A stretch of 64,000 nucleotides of DNA, taken from assembly GCF_009296025.1 (NCBI RefSeq), contig NZ_CP045178.1, forward strand, positions 3,286,001 through 3,350,000, read 5' to 3'. Both the position numbers and the translations under genes were made by a program. This stretch comes from Streptomyces tsukubensis. Its GTDB lineage: Bacteria > Actinomycetota > Actinomycetes > Streptomycetales > Streptomycetaceae. Every line of letters starts with the position of its first letter. The stretch's first letter is position 1. This document shows, piece after piece, positions 24,787 through 34,432 of this stretch. A model generated the notes under the pieces. That model was not told the origin of the DNA. It saw only the letters and a list, made by a program, of their open reading frames with translations, and ran no database searches.

Positions 24787-25143
24787 ATGGCCATCGCCAA
24801 AATGGGCGCCATCGTCCTCGATTGCGAGGACCCGCGCGCACTGGCCGAGTTCTACGCGGCTCTGCTCGGCGGCACCCCGGAGACGGGAGGCCCGGACTGG
24901 ATCAACCTCAAGGACGCGCCGGGCGCGCCGCTCGCCTTCCAGGCGGCACCCGGGTTCGTCCCGCCCCAGTGGCCTTCGGCCGAGCATTCGCAGCAGTTCC
25001 ACCTCGATGTGCGGGTGGACGATCTGGCCGAGGCGGAACAGGAGGTCCTCGCGCTGGGCGCCAAGGTGCTCGACAAGAACGCCAAGACGTTCTGGGTCTA
25101 CGCGGACCCGGCGGGGCATCCGTTCTGTCTCTGTCTCGACTGA
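24787..25143 (+). CDS. VOC family (glyoxalase-like) protein
   Basis: A 118-residue single VOC domain (beta-alpha-beta-beta-beta repeat): GAIVLDCEDPRALAEFYAALLG, then HLDVRVDDLAEAEQEVLALGAK and the C-terminal VYADPAGHPFCLC. The H/E metal ligands of glyoxalases are only partly recognisable, so substrate and enzymatic role (dioxygenase, resistance, epimerase-like) are open. ATG 24787 has ggaggag 6 bases upstream. Confidence 0.85.
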   Translation: MAIAKMGAIVLDCEDPRALAEFYAALLGGTPETGGPDWINLKDAPGAPLAFQAAPGFVPPQWPSAEHSQQFHLDVRVDDLAEAEQEVLALGAKVLDKNAKTFWVYADPAGHPFCLCLD

Positions 25144-25255
25144 GGTCCCCTTGTAGCCAGGCCGAGTCCCCTCGTAGCCCGGTTGAGGTTCCGTGGCCCG
25201 GCCGAGGTTCCCGCGTATCCCGGCTGAGGTTCCGTGGCCCGGCCGAGGGACCCGT
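25144..25255. repeat. Degenerate ~19-22 bp tandem repeats
   Basis: About six variants of gaggttccgtggcccggcc follow the VOC stop codon; two (near 25185 and 25227) are identical over 19 bases. Non-coding. Confidence 0.55.
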
Positions 25256-25278
25256 ACTCCGGAGGTTCCGGGCGCGTA

Positions 25279-25315
25279 CCGGTGGGGGCGGGGCTTTCGT
25301 GCCCCGCCCCACCGG
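25279..25315. terminator. Bidirectional terminator between VOC and dipeptidase genes
   Basis: ccggtgggggcgggg pairs with ccccgccccaccgg across a loop of about 8 bases (ctttcgtg), with one bulged G. It lies between convergent genes. Confidence 0.75.
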
Positions 25316-25361
25316 AGCCGCGTGCTTCTGAACGCGGGCCCGTCCGTCACGAGGGGGTCTC

Positions 25362-26585
25362 TCAGGACGCCGCCGCGTCCAGTTCCTCGATGGTGGCGTT
25401 GGAAGGTCCCCTGCGGCCCTGGAGGTCCCTCGCCGCGTCCTCCGCGTCGCGCAGCGCGCGTACCGCGTTCTTCCAGGTGAGTTTGGACAGGTCTGCGGTG
25501 GACCAGCCACGGCCGAGCAACTCCGCCACCAGGTTGGGGTAGCCCGAGACGTCGTCCAGTCCCGCCGGGGTGAAGGCCGTGCCGTCGTAGTCGCCGCCGA
25601 CTCCGACATGGTCGACGCCCGCGACCTCGCGCATGTGGTCGAGGTGGTCGGCGACGGTCGCCACCGTCGGGACGGGGCGCGGGTTGTCCCGTTCGAAGGC
25701 GCGGTGCACCTCCATCGCCGCGGGCGTCGTGTCGAGGTGGCCGAAGCCGGCCGCGCGCAGATTGGCGTCGGCCCGCAGGGTCCACTCGCCCGCCTCAGGC
25801 AGGATGAACTTCGGTACGAAGGTCGCCATCGCCACGCCGCCGTTGCCCGGCAGCAGGGCGAGTACGTCGTCGGGGATGTTGCGCGGGTGGTCGCAGACCG
25901 CGCGCGAGGACGAGTGCGAGAAGATCACCGGCGCCTCGGTCACCCGCAGCGCGTCCCGCATGGTGGTGGCCGCCACGTGCGAGAGGTCCACGAGCATGCC
26001 GGTGCGGTTCATCTCCCGTACGACCTCGACGCCGAAGGTGGACAGGCCTCCGACGCCCGGCTCGTCGGTGGCCGAGTCCGCCCAGGGGGTGTTGTCGTTG
26101 TGGGTGAGCGTCAGGTAGCGGACGCCCAGCGCGTACAGCCCCCGCAGCGTGCCGAGCGAGCAGGCGATGGAGTGGCCGCCCTCGGCCCCCTTGAGGGAGG
26201 CGATACGGCCCTCGCCGCGCGCCCGCTCCATGTCGTCGGCGGTGAGCGCCTCGGCGAGATCCGCCGGGTAGCGGGCCAGGAGCTGGTCGACGGCGTCGAT
26301 CTGCTCCAGGGTGGCGCTGACGGCCGCGTCGCCCGCGAGGGAACTCTCCACGTACACCGACCAGAACTGCGCGCCGACCCCGCCCGCCCGCAGTCTCGCC
26401 AGGTCGGTGTGGAGGTACGAGGACTGGTCCTGGGCGATGTCCCGCTGTCCGAGGTCGTAGCGGACCTGTTCGCGCAGCGCCCACGGAAGGTCGTTGTGAC
26501 CGTCGACGACGGGGTGCCCCGCCAGCAGTTCGCGGGCGGCCGACAGCCGCTCTTCCGGGGTGCCGCTCATGTCGGTCGTGCTCAC
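25362..26585 (-). CDS. Membrane-type dipeptidase (peptidase family M19)
   Basis: Zinc dipeptidase hydrolysing a broad range of dipeptides (renal dipeptidase family), 407 residues. Metal-binding and active-site motifs are visible: [23 protein letters not shown] (bridging Glu), [39 protein letters not shown] and the late GVGGDYDG. No signal peptide is seen, so it is probably cytosolic. The GTG at 26585 was taken; an ATG five codons in (MSGTPEERL) is possible. It lies 91 bases downstream of purE on the same strand. Confidence 0.92.
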   Translation of the reverse strand: MSTTDMSGTPEERLSAARELLAGHPVVDGHNDLPWALREQVRYDLGQRDIAQDQSSYLHTDLARLRAGGVGAQFWSVYVESSLAGDAAVSATLEQIDAVDQLLARYPADLAEALTADDMERARGEGRIASLKGAEGGHSIACSLGTLRGLYALGVRYLTLTHNDNTPWADSATDEPGVGGLSTFGVEVVREMNRTGMLVDLSHVAATTMRDALRVTEAPVIFSHSSSRAVCDHPRNIPDDVLALLPGNGGVAMATFVPKFILPEAGEWTLRADANLRAAGFGHLDTTPAAMEVHRAFERDNPRPVPTVATVADHLDHMREVAGVDHVGVGGDYDGTAFTPAGLDDVSGYPNLVAELLGRGWSTADLSKLTWKNAVRALRDAEDAARDLQGRRGPSNATIEELDAAAS

Positions 26586-26676
26586 GTGCGTACTCGTTTC
26601 TGAGAGGTGCTCCGGAGGGACGGGCGGGGCGCCCGCGGGTCCCGGCCCCGCTCCGGCGGACCGGGGCGCTGGACGC

Positions 26677-27234
26677 TCAACCGCCGAAGCCGAAGGAGTC
26701 GGCGCCCTGCGCCTTCGCCCGCAGCCGCTTGCCCTTCTCCGTCGCCTGGGCGTTCAGCTCCTGCTGGAAGTCGCGCATCCGGGCGGCGAGCTCCGGATCG
26801 TGGGCGGCCAGGATGCGGACCGCGAGCAGTCCGGCGTTGCGGGCGCCGCCCACCGACACCGTAGCCACGGGAACGCCGGCCGGCATCTGGACGATCGAGA
26901 GCAGCGAGTCCATGCCGTCGAGGTACTTCAGCGGTACGGGGACACCGATGACCGGCAGCGGTGTGACCGAGGCCAGCATGCCGGGCAGGTGGGCCGCGCC
27001 ACCGGCGCCCGCGATGACCGTTCTGAGGCCTCGGTCGGCCGCGTCCTCGCCGTAGGTGATCATCTCGCGCGGCATGCGGTGGGCGGAGACGACGTCGACC
27101 TCGTAGGGGATCTCGAACTCGTCGAGCGCCTTGGCCGCCGCCTCCATGACCGGCCAGTCCGAGTCCGAGCCCATCACGATGCCGACGAGGGGGGCGGCGG
27201 GAACAGAGGTGCTCCGCACAGAGGTGGATGTCAT
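26677..27234 (-). CDS. purE: N5-carboxyaminoimidazole ribonucleotide mutase
   Basis: Purine biosynthesis enzyme rearranging N5-CAIR to CAIR. The motifs [40 protein letters not shown] and [30 protein letters not shown] are diagnostic. The 185 residues include a short N-terminal extension ([15 protein letters not shown]) and a Lys/Arg-rich tail. It overlaps purK by 4 bases (stop/start), so the two are translationally coupled. Confidence 0.96.
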   Translation of the reverse strand: MTSTSVRSTSVPAAPLVGIVMGSDSDWPVMEAAAKALDEFEIPYEVDVVSAHRMPREMITYGEDAADRGLRTVIAGAGGAAHLPGMLASVTPLPVIGVPVPLKYLDGMDSLLSIVQMPAGVPVATVSVGGARNAGLLAVRILAAHDPELAARMRDFQQELNAQATEKGKRLRAKAQGADSFGFGG

Positions 27235-28391
27235 TCGGTGATCGTTCCTCGCAGGTAGCCGGCCGCGTGCCGCGCGCGCTCAAGCACGTCGTCCAGGTCG
27301 TCGCCGTAGGTGTTGACGTGGCCGACCTTACGGCCGGGCTTCACGTCCTTGCCGTACATGTGGATCTTGAGCTGCGGGTCTCTCGCCATGCAGTGCAGAT
27401 ACGCCTGGTACATGTCCGGGTAGTCGCCGCCGAGGACGTTGGCCATGACCGTCCAGGTGGCGCGCGGCCTGGGGTCGCCGAGCGGCAGGTCGAGCACGGC
27501 GCGCACGTGGTTGGCGAACTGGGAGGTGATCGCGCCGTCCTGGGTCCAGTGACCGGAGTTGTGCGGACGCATGGCCAGCTCATTGACGAGGATCCTGCCG
27601 TCCCGCGTCTCGAACAGCTCGACCGCGAGGTGGCCCACGACGCCGAGTTCGCTCGCGATGCGCAGCGCCAGTTCCTGCGCCTCTCCCGCCACCTGGGACG
27701 GGAGGCCGGGCGCGGGGGCGATCACGGTGTCGCACACGCCGTCGACCTGCTGCGACTCGACGACGGGGTAGGCCACGGCCTGTCCGTGCGGTGAGCGGAC
27801 GATGTTGGCGGCCAGCTCGCGCGCGAAGTCGACCTTCTCCTCCGCGAGTACGGGGACGCCCGCGCGGAAGGGGTCCTCCGCCTCAGCCGCCGAGCGGACG
27901 AACCACACGCCCTTGCCGTCGTATCCGCCGCGCACGGTCTTGAGGATGACGGGGAAACCGTCGCCCTCCGCCCCCTCGGCCAGGCCTTCCGCGGCGAAGG
28001 CGGCCACGTCGGCGGGGTCGGAGACGATGCGGTGGCGCGGGCAGGGCGCGCCGATCTCGGTGAGCCTCGCCCGCATCACCCCCTTGTCCTGGGCGTGCAC
28101 GAGGGCATCGGGGCCCGGCCGCACCGGGACTCCCGCGGCCTCCAGGGCCCGCAGGTGCTCGGTGGGGACCTGTTCGTGGTCGAAGGTGATCACGTCGCAG
28201 CCGCGTGCGAAGTCACGCAGCGTGTCCAGGTCGCGATAGTCGCCGACGACGACTTCGCTCACGACCTGGGCGGCCGAGTCCTGGGGAGTGTCACTGAGGA
28301 GCTTGAACCTGATGCCGAGCGGGATGCCTGCCTCGTGCGTCATACGCGCGAGCTGACCTCCGCCGACCATGCCGACTACCGGAAACGTCAC
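27231..28391 (-). CDS. purK: N5-carboxyaminoimidazole ribonucleotide synthase
   Basis: ATP-grasp enzyme that carboxylates AIR with bicarbonate to give N5-CAIR, the substrate of PurE. It starts [26 protein letters not shown], has the ATP-grasp segments [18 protein letters not shown] and [14 protein letters not shown], and ends with [42 protein letters not shown] 28391 is preceded by ctggag, which decides the start within a longer open frame. Length is 386 residues. Confidence 0.95.
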   Translation of the reverse strand: MTFPVVGMVGGGQLARMTHEAGIPLGIRFKLLSDTPQDSAAQVVSEVVVGDYRDLDTLRDFARGCDVITFDHEQVPTEHLRALEAAGVPVRPGPDALVHAQDKGVMRARLTEIGAPCPRHRIVSDPADVAAFAAEGLAEGAEGDGFPVILKTVRGGYDGKGVWFVRSAAEAEDPFRAGVPVLAEEKVDFARELAANIVRSPHGQAVAYPVVESQQVDGVCDTVIAPAPGLPSQVAGEAQELALRIASELGVVGHLAVELFETRDGRILVNELAMRPHNSGHWTQDGAITSQFANHVRAVLDLPLGDPRPRATWTVMANVLGGDYPDMYQAYLHCMARDPQLKIHMYGKDVKPGRKVGHVNTYGDDLDDVLERARHAAGYLRGTITE

Positions 28392-28551
28392 GTACTCCAG
28401 GGTATCGGGCGCGCGCGGCGGCTCCGTCCCTGACGGTCCTCGCACCTGTAGGGCGGAGGGCGAAGGTGTGGCTAGGGCATACGCAGCGAGACCGCGGGAA
28501 CACGGTGACGCCATCTTCGGGCACCACGTGACACAGACCATCACAGAAACT

Positions 28552-28567
28552 TGATCACATGATCACA
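28552..28567. promoter_or_regulatory. Tandem tgatcaca repeat in the purK-gtrA spacer
   Basis: Two adjacent copies of tgatcaca, each containing the palindrome TGATCA, stand in an AT-richer part of the divergent spacer. They could be an operator for either gene. Confidence 0.35.
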
Positions 28568-28750
28568 AAATCGCCCTATCTTGACCGTGTCCGGAGGCGG
28601 CGGAAAGTGTGACTGGTTAGCATGACCGGGTCGACGTACTCCATTCGCGTCCGCGGACGCGGTCCAGGGGTGCGTCCTTGCGAGCAAGAGCGCCCTTCCG
28701 ACCTGGGCACACACCCAGACGTAACCAACAGACGGGGGCTGAGCGGCCAC

Positions 28751-29329
28751 ATGAGCGAGACCAGTGCGCTGCGCGCGCGGCTGCGGCACCTCGTCCGTGA
28801 GGTCGCCAAGTTCGGGGCGGTGGGCGGTGTCGGTGTCCTCGTCAACCTGCTCACCTTCAACCTGGTCAGGCACACGACAGAGGTTCCCGTGGTGCGGGCG
28901 AGCATCGCCGCCACGATCGTCTCGATCGTCTTCAACTACGTGGGCTTCAGGTACTTCACCTACCGCGACCGTGACAAGAGCGGCAGGACCAAGGAGCTGC
29001 TGCTCTTCGCCGCGTTCAGCGCCATCGGCCTGGTGATCGAGAACGGTGTGCTGTACACGGCGACCTACGGCTTCGGCTGGGACAGCCCCGTACTGAGCAA
29101 CATCTTCAAGTTCGCGGGGATCGGTATCGCCACCCTGTTCCGCTTCTGGTCGTACCGGACGTGGGTGTTCCGCGCGCTCCCCGCGCATGAGGCCGTGGCC
29201 GGCGCCGAGTCGATCCTTGAGGAGAAGCTCGAAGACCGGCTCGGGGAGAAGCTTGATGCGGAGCTTGAGGCGGAAATCGGAGATGAGCGACCGCCCCGGC
29301 ACGGACCGCGGCACGCCCGCGCCCAGTGA
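28751..29329 (+). CDS. GtrA family membrane protein
   Basis: A 192-residue GtrA-like protein, of the family thought to help flip or transfer polyprenyl-linked sugars. The N-terminal VREVAKFGAVGGVGVLVNLLTFNLV starts a four-helix membrane domain, with NYVGFRYFTYRDR and FKFAGIGIATLFRFWSYRTWVF characteristic. An acidic coiled tail follows (ESILEEKLEDRLGEKLDAELEAEIGDE). ATG 28751 follows a gagcggccac leader with no strong ribosome-binding site. It is divergent from purK and convergent with the histidine kinase gene. Confidence 0.88.
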   Translation: MSETSALRARLRHLVREVAKFGAVGGVGVLVNLLTFNLVRHTTEVPVVRASIAATIVSIVFNYVGFRYFTYRDRDKSGRTKELLLFAAFSAIGLVIENGVLYTATYGFGWDSPVLSNIFKFAGIGIATLFRFWSYRTWVFRALPAHEAVAGAESILEEKLEDRLGEKLDAELEAEIGDERPPRHGPRHARAQ

Positions 29330-29426
29330 CCTCCGGGGCCCCGGACGACGGAGGCCTGCACGGGGCGCGCCCCGCTCACCGGCGTGCGCCCCGCGCTCGC
29401 CCGACGTCTCGGACTGACCCCGGCCC

Positions 29427-30710
29427 TCACCTCGGTGTGGTCCCCGCCGCCCCGGGATCGTCGTCGGCCGGCTTACGGGGATGGGTGCGGGAGAGGAAGA
29501 GCGCGAAGACCGGCGGCTTCGACTGGAGCAGTTCGAGCCGTCCTCCGTCCGCCTCCGCGAGGTCCCTGGCCACCGCGAGGCCGATGCCGGTGGAGTTGCG
29601 GCCGCTGATCGTCCGCTCGAAGATCCGCGCGCCGAGATCGTGCGGAACCCCGTTCCCCTCGTCGGTGACCTCGATGACGGACTGGTTGCCTGTGACCCGG
29701 GTCCGCAGTGCGACGGTGCCGCCGCCGTGCATCAGGGAGTTCTCGATCAGCGCGGCCAGCACCTGGGCGACCGCCCCCGGTGTGCCGACCGCCCGGAGCT
29801 GCTGCTTTCCCGAGCGGACGATGGCGCGGCCCGCGCTGCGGTAGGCCGGGCGCCACTCCTCCACCTGCTGTTTGACGACCTCGTCCAGGTCGAAGGAGAC
29901 GGCGGAGCCCGTCCGGGGGTCACGGGAGTTGGTCAGCAGCCGCTCGACCACGTCGGTGAGCCGTTCCACCTGGGTGAGCGCGATGGTCGCCTCGTCCTTG
30001 ACGGTGTCCAGGTCGTCGGTGAGGGCGATCTCCTCCAGCCGCATCGACAGCGCGGTCAGCGGGGTGCGCAGCTGGTGCGAGGCGTCCGCGGCCAGCCGGC
30101 GTTCCGCGGTGAGCATCCTGGCGATCCGCTCGGCGGAGCTGTCGAGGACGTCGGCGACGCGGTCGAGCTCGTGCACCCCGTACCGCTTGTGCCGCGGCCT
30201 CGGGTCACCGGAGCCCAGCCGCTCCGCGGTCTCCGCGAGGTCGATCAGGGGGGCCGTGAGCCGGTTTCCCTGGCGTACGGCGAGTACGACGGCGGCGATG
30301 ATCGCGAGCAGCGCCACGGCGCCGATGATCAGCAGGGTGCGCCCGACCTCGTCGGTGACGGTGGTGCGCGGCTCCTCGACGGTGACGGTCTCGCCCGCCT
30401 CACCGTGCTCGGTCGCCCGGATCACCTCGCCCTTGGGGCGCGTGCCCACGTCGATGGGTGCGCGGCCGTGCAGACGGATCTGTGCGAAACGTGTCGGGTC
30501 GACCTGGTCGCGCAGGATGTCGGCGGTGATGCGTTCGTCCCCGATGAGCCTGCTGTCCACGATGGAGACGAGCCGCACGGCTTCCGAGTCCACCCGCTCC
30601 TGCGCGCTGTTGGTGATGGTGCGGGTCTCCACGATGACGAGGGAGACGCCGAAGACGGCGATCACGACGAGCACCACGGCGAGGGTGGAATTGATCAGTC
30701 GGCGTCGCAT
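29427..30710 (-). CDS. Sensor histidine kinase
   Basis: Membrane sensor of a two-component system, 427 residues. Transmembrane helices at about 7-27 and 125-147 enclose an extracytoplasmic domain of about 95 residues. A HAMP region (about 146-198) leads to the H-box ASHQLRTPLTAL with phospho-acceptor H212. The ATPase part has the N-box LIENSLMHGG, the DEGNGVP G1 box and the GIGLAVARDLAEADGG G2 box. It is encoded 205 bases downstream of its likely partner regulator on the same strand. The stimulus is unknown. Confidence 0.93.
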   Translation of the reverse strand: MRRRLINSTLAVVLVVIAVFGVSLVIVETRTITNSAQERVDSEAVRLVSIVDSRLIGDERITADILRDQVDPTRFAQIRLHGRAPIDVGTRPKGEVIRATEHGEAGETVTVEEPRTTVTDEVGRTLLIIGAVALLAIIAAVVLAVRQGNRLTAPLIDLAETAERLGSGDPRPRHKRYGVHELDRVADVLDSSAERIARMLTAERRLAADASHQLRTPLTALSMRLEEIALTDDLDTVKDEATIALTQVERLTDVVERLLTNSRDPRTGSAVSFDLDEVVKQQVEEWRPAYRSAGRAIVRSGKQQLRAVGTPGAVAQVLAALIENSLMHGGGTVALRTRVTGNQSVIEVTDEGNGVPHDLGARIFERTISGRNSTGIGLAVARDLAEADGGRLELLQSKPPVFALFLSRTHPRKPADDDPGAAGTTPR

Positions 30711-30915
30711 GGACTCAAGTTTCCCGGCTCAGTGGCCGTCAGCTCTGCGGCACGGGGTGTCCGGCGTGGGGCGGTGGTCTCCGTACCCCCGCGACGTGCG
30801 GACCCATGGACGGCTCGTGGCCTCCGCGCCCGCCGCCCACAGGCGCGGGCACCGCTCACAGGAACGGGCGCGGGCACGGGCACGCGTATGGGCGCGGCCG
30901 CGTCGGGGCGGGGGC

Positions 30916-31593
30916 TCAGCTCTTCTCGAAGCGGAAGCCGACGCCCCGGACCGTGGCGATGTAGCGGGGGTTGGCCGCGTCGTCGCCCAGCTTCTTCCGC
31001 AGCCAGGAGATGTGCATGTCGAGCGTCTTCGTCGACGACCACCATGTGGTGTCCCAGACCTCGCGCATCAGCTGGTCCCTGGTGACGACCCGGCCCGCGT
31101 CGCGGACCAGGACCCTCAGCAGGTCGAACTCCTTCGCGGTGAGCTGGAGCTCCTCGTCGCCCATCCAGGCACGGTGCGACTCGACGTCGATACGGACGCC
31201 GTGTGTGGCGGGCGGCTGCGCGGGTTCGCTGGCACCGCGCCGCAGCAGGGCCCTGACCCTGGCGAGCAGTTCGGCGAGGCGGAACGGCTTGGTGACGTAG
31301 TCGTCGGCGCCCGCGTCGAGGCCGACCACGGTGTCCACCTCGTCGGCGCGGGCCGTGAGAATCAGGATCGGCACGGCGAGGCCCTCGGCGCGCAGCCGAC
31401 GGGCGACCTCCAGGCCGTCCATGCCGGGCAGTCCCAGGTCAAGTACGACCAGGTCGATACCGCCCTGGACTCCGGCGTCGAGGGCGGTGGGGCCGTCCTC
31501 GCGCACCTCCACCTCATAGCCCTCCCTGCGCAGGGCACGGGCCAGTGGTTCCGAGATGGAGGCATCGTCCTCGGCGAGCAGTACACGGGTCAT
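30916..31593 (-). CDS. OmpR/PhoB-type response regulator
   Basis: A 225-residue regulator. The receiver domain has the acidic pair in LLAEDD, phospho-acceptor D52 (LVVLDLGLPGMDG) and K102 (DYVTKPF). The winged-helix output domain (about 125-222) shows LTAKEFDLLRVLVRDAGRVVTRDQLMREVW and the recognition segment TLDMHISWLRKKLGDD...IATVRGVGFRFE. ATG 31593 gives the standard start MTRVLLAEDD. It forms a pair with the downstream histidine kinase. Confidence 0.95.
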   Translation of the reverse strand: MTRVLLAEDDASISEPLARALRREGYEVEVREDGPTALDAGVQGGIDLVVLDLGLPGMDGLEVARRLRAEGLAVPILILTARADEVDTVVGLDAGADDYVTKPFRLAELLARVRALLRRGASEPAQPPATHGVRIDVESHRAWMGDEELQLTAKEFDLLRVLVRDAGRVVTRDQLMREVWDTTWWSSTKTLDMHISWLRKKLGDDAANPRYIATVRGVGFRFEKS

Positions 31594-32745
31594 GGACCGA
31601 TGGTAGTCCGCGTGACGGGCCGCTAGGGGGCCGACTGTGCAGGTCGGTGGGGAGCGAGGAGGCTTCTGTGTGCCCGCTGTGCGCGATGGACCGAGCGGGC
31701 GGCGACGGCGGACGGGACACGGGAGGGCGCCGGGGCACATGGTGGCGCTCGGACGAGCCGCGGACCGGGGCGCTTTCGCGGTGCCGCGCGCCGCAAGTCC
31801 GCGCCGCGCTCCCGCCGACACGGGCCGCTGCTCGTACGGGCACCAGTCGGCTGCCGCCCGCCGCGACTCACCGCCGCCCGGTGTCGCCCACCGCCGCCGC
31901 CGCCCGGCGGCGCCCGATACCGCCCACCGTCGCCGCCGCTGCCCGGTGGCGCCCGATACCGCCCGCCGTCGCCACCGGCCCGCCGACGCCGCCCGGCGGC
32001 GCCCAATACCGCCCACCGTCGCCCGGTGTCGCCCACCGATGCCCGGTGGCCCCGCAGCCTCCCGCCATCACCCGCCATCGCCACCGGCCCGCCGACGCCG
32101 CCCACCGCCGCCGCCCGGCGGCGCCCAATACCGCCCACCGTCGCCCGGTGTCGCCCACCGATGCCCGGTGGCCCCGCAGCCTCCCGCCGCCACCCGCTGT
32201 CGCCACCGGCCCGCTGCCACCCGCCGTCGCCATCACCACCCAATGCCGATACCCGCCACCCCGGCGAATGCCACTTCGCCGCCATCCCGGCGGATGCCAC
32301 TTCGCCACCCCGGCGGATTCCGCTTCGCTGCCGCTGTTCACTTCATCACCAGTATTCGACTGGCTTAAGTACGACCGGTTTCGGTTCCGTTTATCATCTG
32401 TGGCCTATGTCTCAACTCCTTTCATATCCCCCCACCTCGTGCCCTATGGTGGCTCAACGCCTGTAGCTCGCATCTCAGGACCTTCGGCATGCCCATTTGC
32501 CGGAGGTTTCTTCTGTCTCCGGTCAGGCTCTGTCTGCCGGAGAACCAACGACCTGTGGCCGGGCCCCGTCCGCGAAGAAGCGGAAGGGGCGTGGATCCTG
32601 GCGCTCCGTCTCCCGCTCCCCCACAGGGGCGGGTCCCCCTCAGGCGTGGGGGCGGGCGGGCGGCGCCGGTGCCGGCACCCCCCACCGGGCAACACGCTCG
32701 CGGCGACAACCGCCGTCGTGTGCCCTGAACCACGAGGAACAACCC
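31594..32745. other. 1.15-kb gene-free region upstream of the POT transporter
   Basis: No convincing gene lies between the response regulator and the transporter. The long open frames on both strands follow from repetitive GC-rich DNA. It contains the repeat block at 31880-32345, then an AT-richer stretch (32340-32440, for example ttaagt and tttatcat) where the transporter promoter is likely, then an ordinary GC-rich leader. Confidence 0.55.
31880..32345. repeat. cgcccaccg-type repeats with an exact 78-bp direct repeat
   Basis: Variants of cgcccgataccgcccaccgtcgc recur through the block. The segment 31989-32066 is repeated without a mismatch at 32111-32188 (period 122 bases). It is followed by three copies of a 23-27 base unit around ggcggatgccacttcgcc (32260-32335). 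Confidence 0.8.
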
Positions 32746-34242
32746 ATGGCGTCCAGCCTGACGAAGGACTCGCCCGGTACCCCCGGAGACGAAAAGACCT
32801 TCTTCGGCCACCCCCGCGGACTGGCCACGCTCTTCATGACCGAGATGTGGGAGCGCTTCAGCTTCTACGGCATGAGGGCCCTGCTCCCCCTGTACCTCGT
32901 CTCCGACAGCGGCCTGCACATGAACGCGGCCACCGCTACGTCGATCTACTCGATCTACCTGGCGATGGTCTATCTGCTGGCCATGCCCGGCGGCTGGTTC
33001 GGCGACCGGGTCTGGGGACCCCGTAAAACCGTCGGCATCTCGGCGTGCGTGATCATGATCGGTCACCTGACGCTGGCACTGCCAGGCCAGGCCACCTTCT
33101 TCGTGGGGCTCGCCCTCGTGGCGTTCGGCTCAGGCCTGCTGAAGTCGAACATCTCCACCATGGTCGGCCACCTCTACAAGGGCCCGAAGGACCCGCGCAG
33201 GGACGGCGGCTTCACCGTCTTCTACATGGGCATCAACCTCGGCAGCTTCGCCGCGCCCCTGATCATCGGCACCGTCGGCGAGAAATGGGACTGGCACGCC
33301 GGCTTCGCCCTCGCCGCTGTCGGCATGGCGCTCGGCCTCGTGCAGTTCCTGGTCTTCACCCGCCATCTGAGCCCGCGCAGCAGCATCACCCCCAAGCCGC
33401 TGACGAAGGCGGAGCGCAACTCCACGATCACCAAGGGCATGGTCTGGCTGATCATCGCCGCCGTCTTCTACGGCATCGTCGTGGTCACCGGTTCGTACAC
33501 GCTGAACTGGGCGCTCATCCCGATCACCCTGGCCGGTCTCGTCATCCCGATCGCGGTGCTCGTACGCATCAAGCGGGACAAGGAGCTGACCGACTCGGAG
33601 CAGTCGAAGATGTCGGGTTACATCTGGTTCTTCGTCGCCGCGGCCATCTTCTGGATGATCTACGACCAGGGCGGCTCGACGATGTCGCTCTTCGGCGAGA
33701 AGTCGACCACGAACAACCTGCTCGGCTTCGACTTCCCGACCTCCTGGTACCAGTCGGTCAACCCGATCCTCATCATGGCGCTGGCCCCGGTCGTCGCCAC
33801 GATCTGGCTGGCGCTGAACCGGCGGGGCAAGGAGCCGAGCACCGTCGTGAAGTTCGGCTCGGGCCTCTTCCTCGTCGGTGTCTCGTTCTTCGTCTTCATG
33901 ATTCCGCTGACGATGGCGGGCGACGGCACGAAGGTCAGCCCGATGTGGCTGGTCGCGATCTACTTCGTCCAGACCGTCGGTGAGCTGTGCCTCTCCCCTG
34001 TCGGCCTCTCCGTCACCACCAAGATGGCGCCGGAGAAGTACAGCTCGCAGATGATGGGTGTCTGGTTCCTCGCGGTCACCGCGGGCGACAGTGTCACCAG
34101 TCTCCTGTCGCTGCCACCGTTCAACGTGGATCTCAACAAGTCGGGGATCGTCGGCGCGGAAGCCGCCGTGGCGGTGATCGCGGGCATCGCGGTCTGGATG
34201 TACCGCAGGAGCGTCAAGGCCCTCATGGGCGAGGTGCGCTGA
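32746..34242 (+). CDS. POT/PTR family proton-dependent peptide transporter
   Basis: Inner-membrane symporter importing di- and tripeptides with protons, 498 residues with 12-14 membrane helices. The first helix region has MWERFSFYGMRALLPLYL, containing the ExxER-like proton-coupling motif. The PTR2 signature region FTVFYMGINLGSFAAP and a conserved C-terminal FVQTVGELCLSPVGLSVTTKMAPE are clear. ATG 32746 is preceded by gagga. The gene stands alone, closed by a strong terminator. Confidence 0.94.
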   Translation: MASSLTKDSPGTPGDEKTFFGHPRGLATLFMTEMWERFSFYGMRALLPLYLVSDSGLHMNAATATSIYSIYLAMVYLLAMPGGWFGDRVWGPRKTVGISACVIMIGHLTLALPGQATFFVGLALVAFGSGLLKSNISTMVGHLYKGPKDPRRDGGFTVFYMGINLGSFAAPLIIGTVGEKWDWHAGFALAAVGMALGLVQFLVFTRHLSPRSSITPKPLTKAERNSTITKGMVWLIIAAVFYGIVVVTGSYTLNWALIPITLAGLVIPIAVLVRIKRDKELTDSEQSKMSGYIWFFVAAAIFWMIYDQGGSTMSLFGEKSTTNNLLGFDFPTSWYQSVNPILIMALAPVVATIWLALNRRGKEPSTVVKFGSGLFLVGVSFFVFMIPLTMAGDGTKVSPMWLVAIYFVQTVGELCLSPVGLSVTTKMAPEKYSSQMMGVWFLAVTAGDSVTSLLSLPPFNVDLNKSGIVGAEAAVAVIAGIAVWMYRRSVKALMGEVR

Positions 34243-34310
34243 CCCGGCGTCACGGCGCACGACGCGTCACCTCGCGCCGTGCCCCCCGCGCCACCGCACG
34301 CGCACCTGAA

Positions 34311-34353
34311 CGCGCGGGGCCCCGCCACACACGATGTGGCGGGGCCCCGCGCG
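34311..34353. terminator. Bidirectional terminator, 19-bp perfect stem
   Basis: cgcgcggggccccgccaca (34311-34329) pairs with 34335-34353 around a 5-base loop, between the convergent transporter and anti-sigma factor genes. Confidence 0.88.
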
Positions 34354-34432
34354 TACGGGATGTGGTGTACCGCGCACCGCGCACCGCGTACGGCGCACAG
34401 CGCGGTCCGTCGTACGGAAGTGGTGTGCGGCG

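Noticed and set aside
31623..32450. Long Pro/Arg/Ala-rich open frames upstream of the POT transporter
   Set aside because: They consist of translated GC-rich repeats, open in several frames and on both strands, with no start signal or recognisable domain.
32446..32745. Riboswitch in the POT transporter leader
   Set aside because: No conserved riboswitch core could be recognised by eye; only generic GC-rich stems are present.
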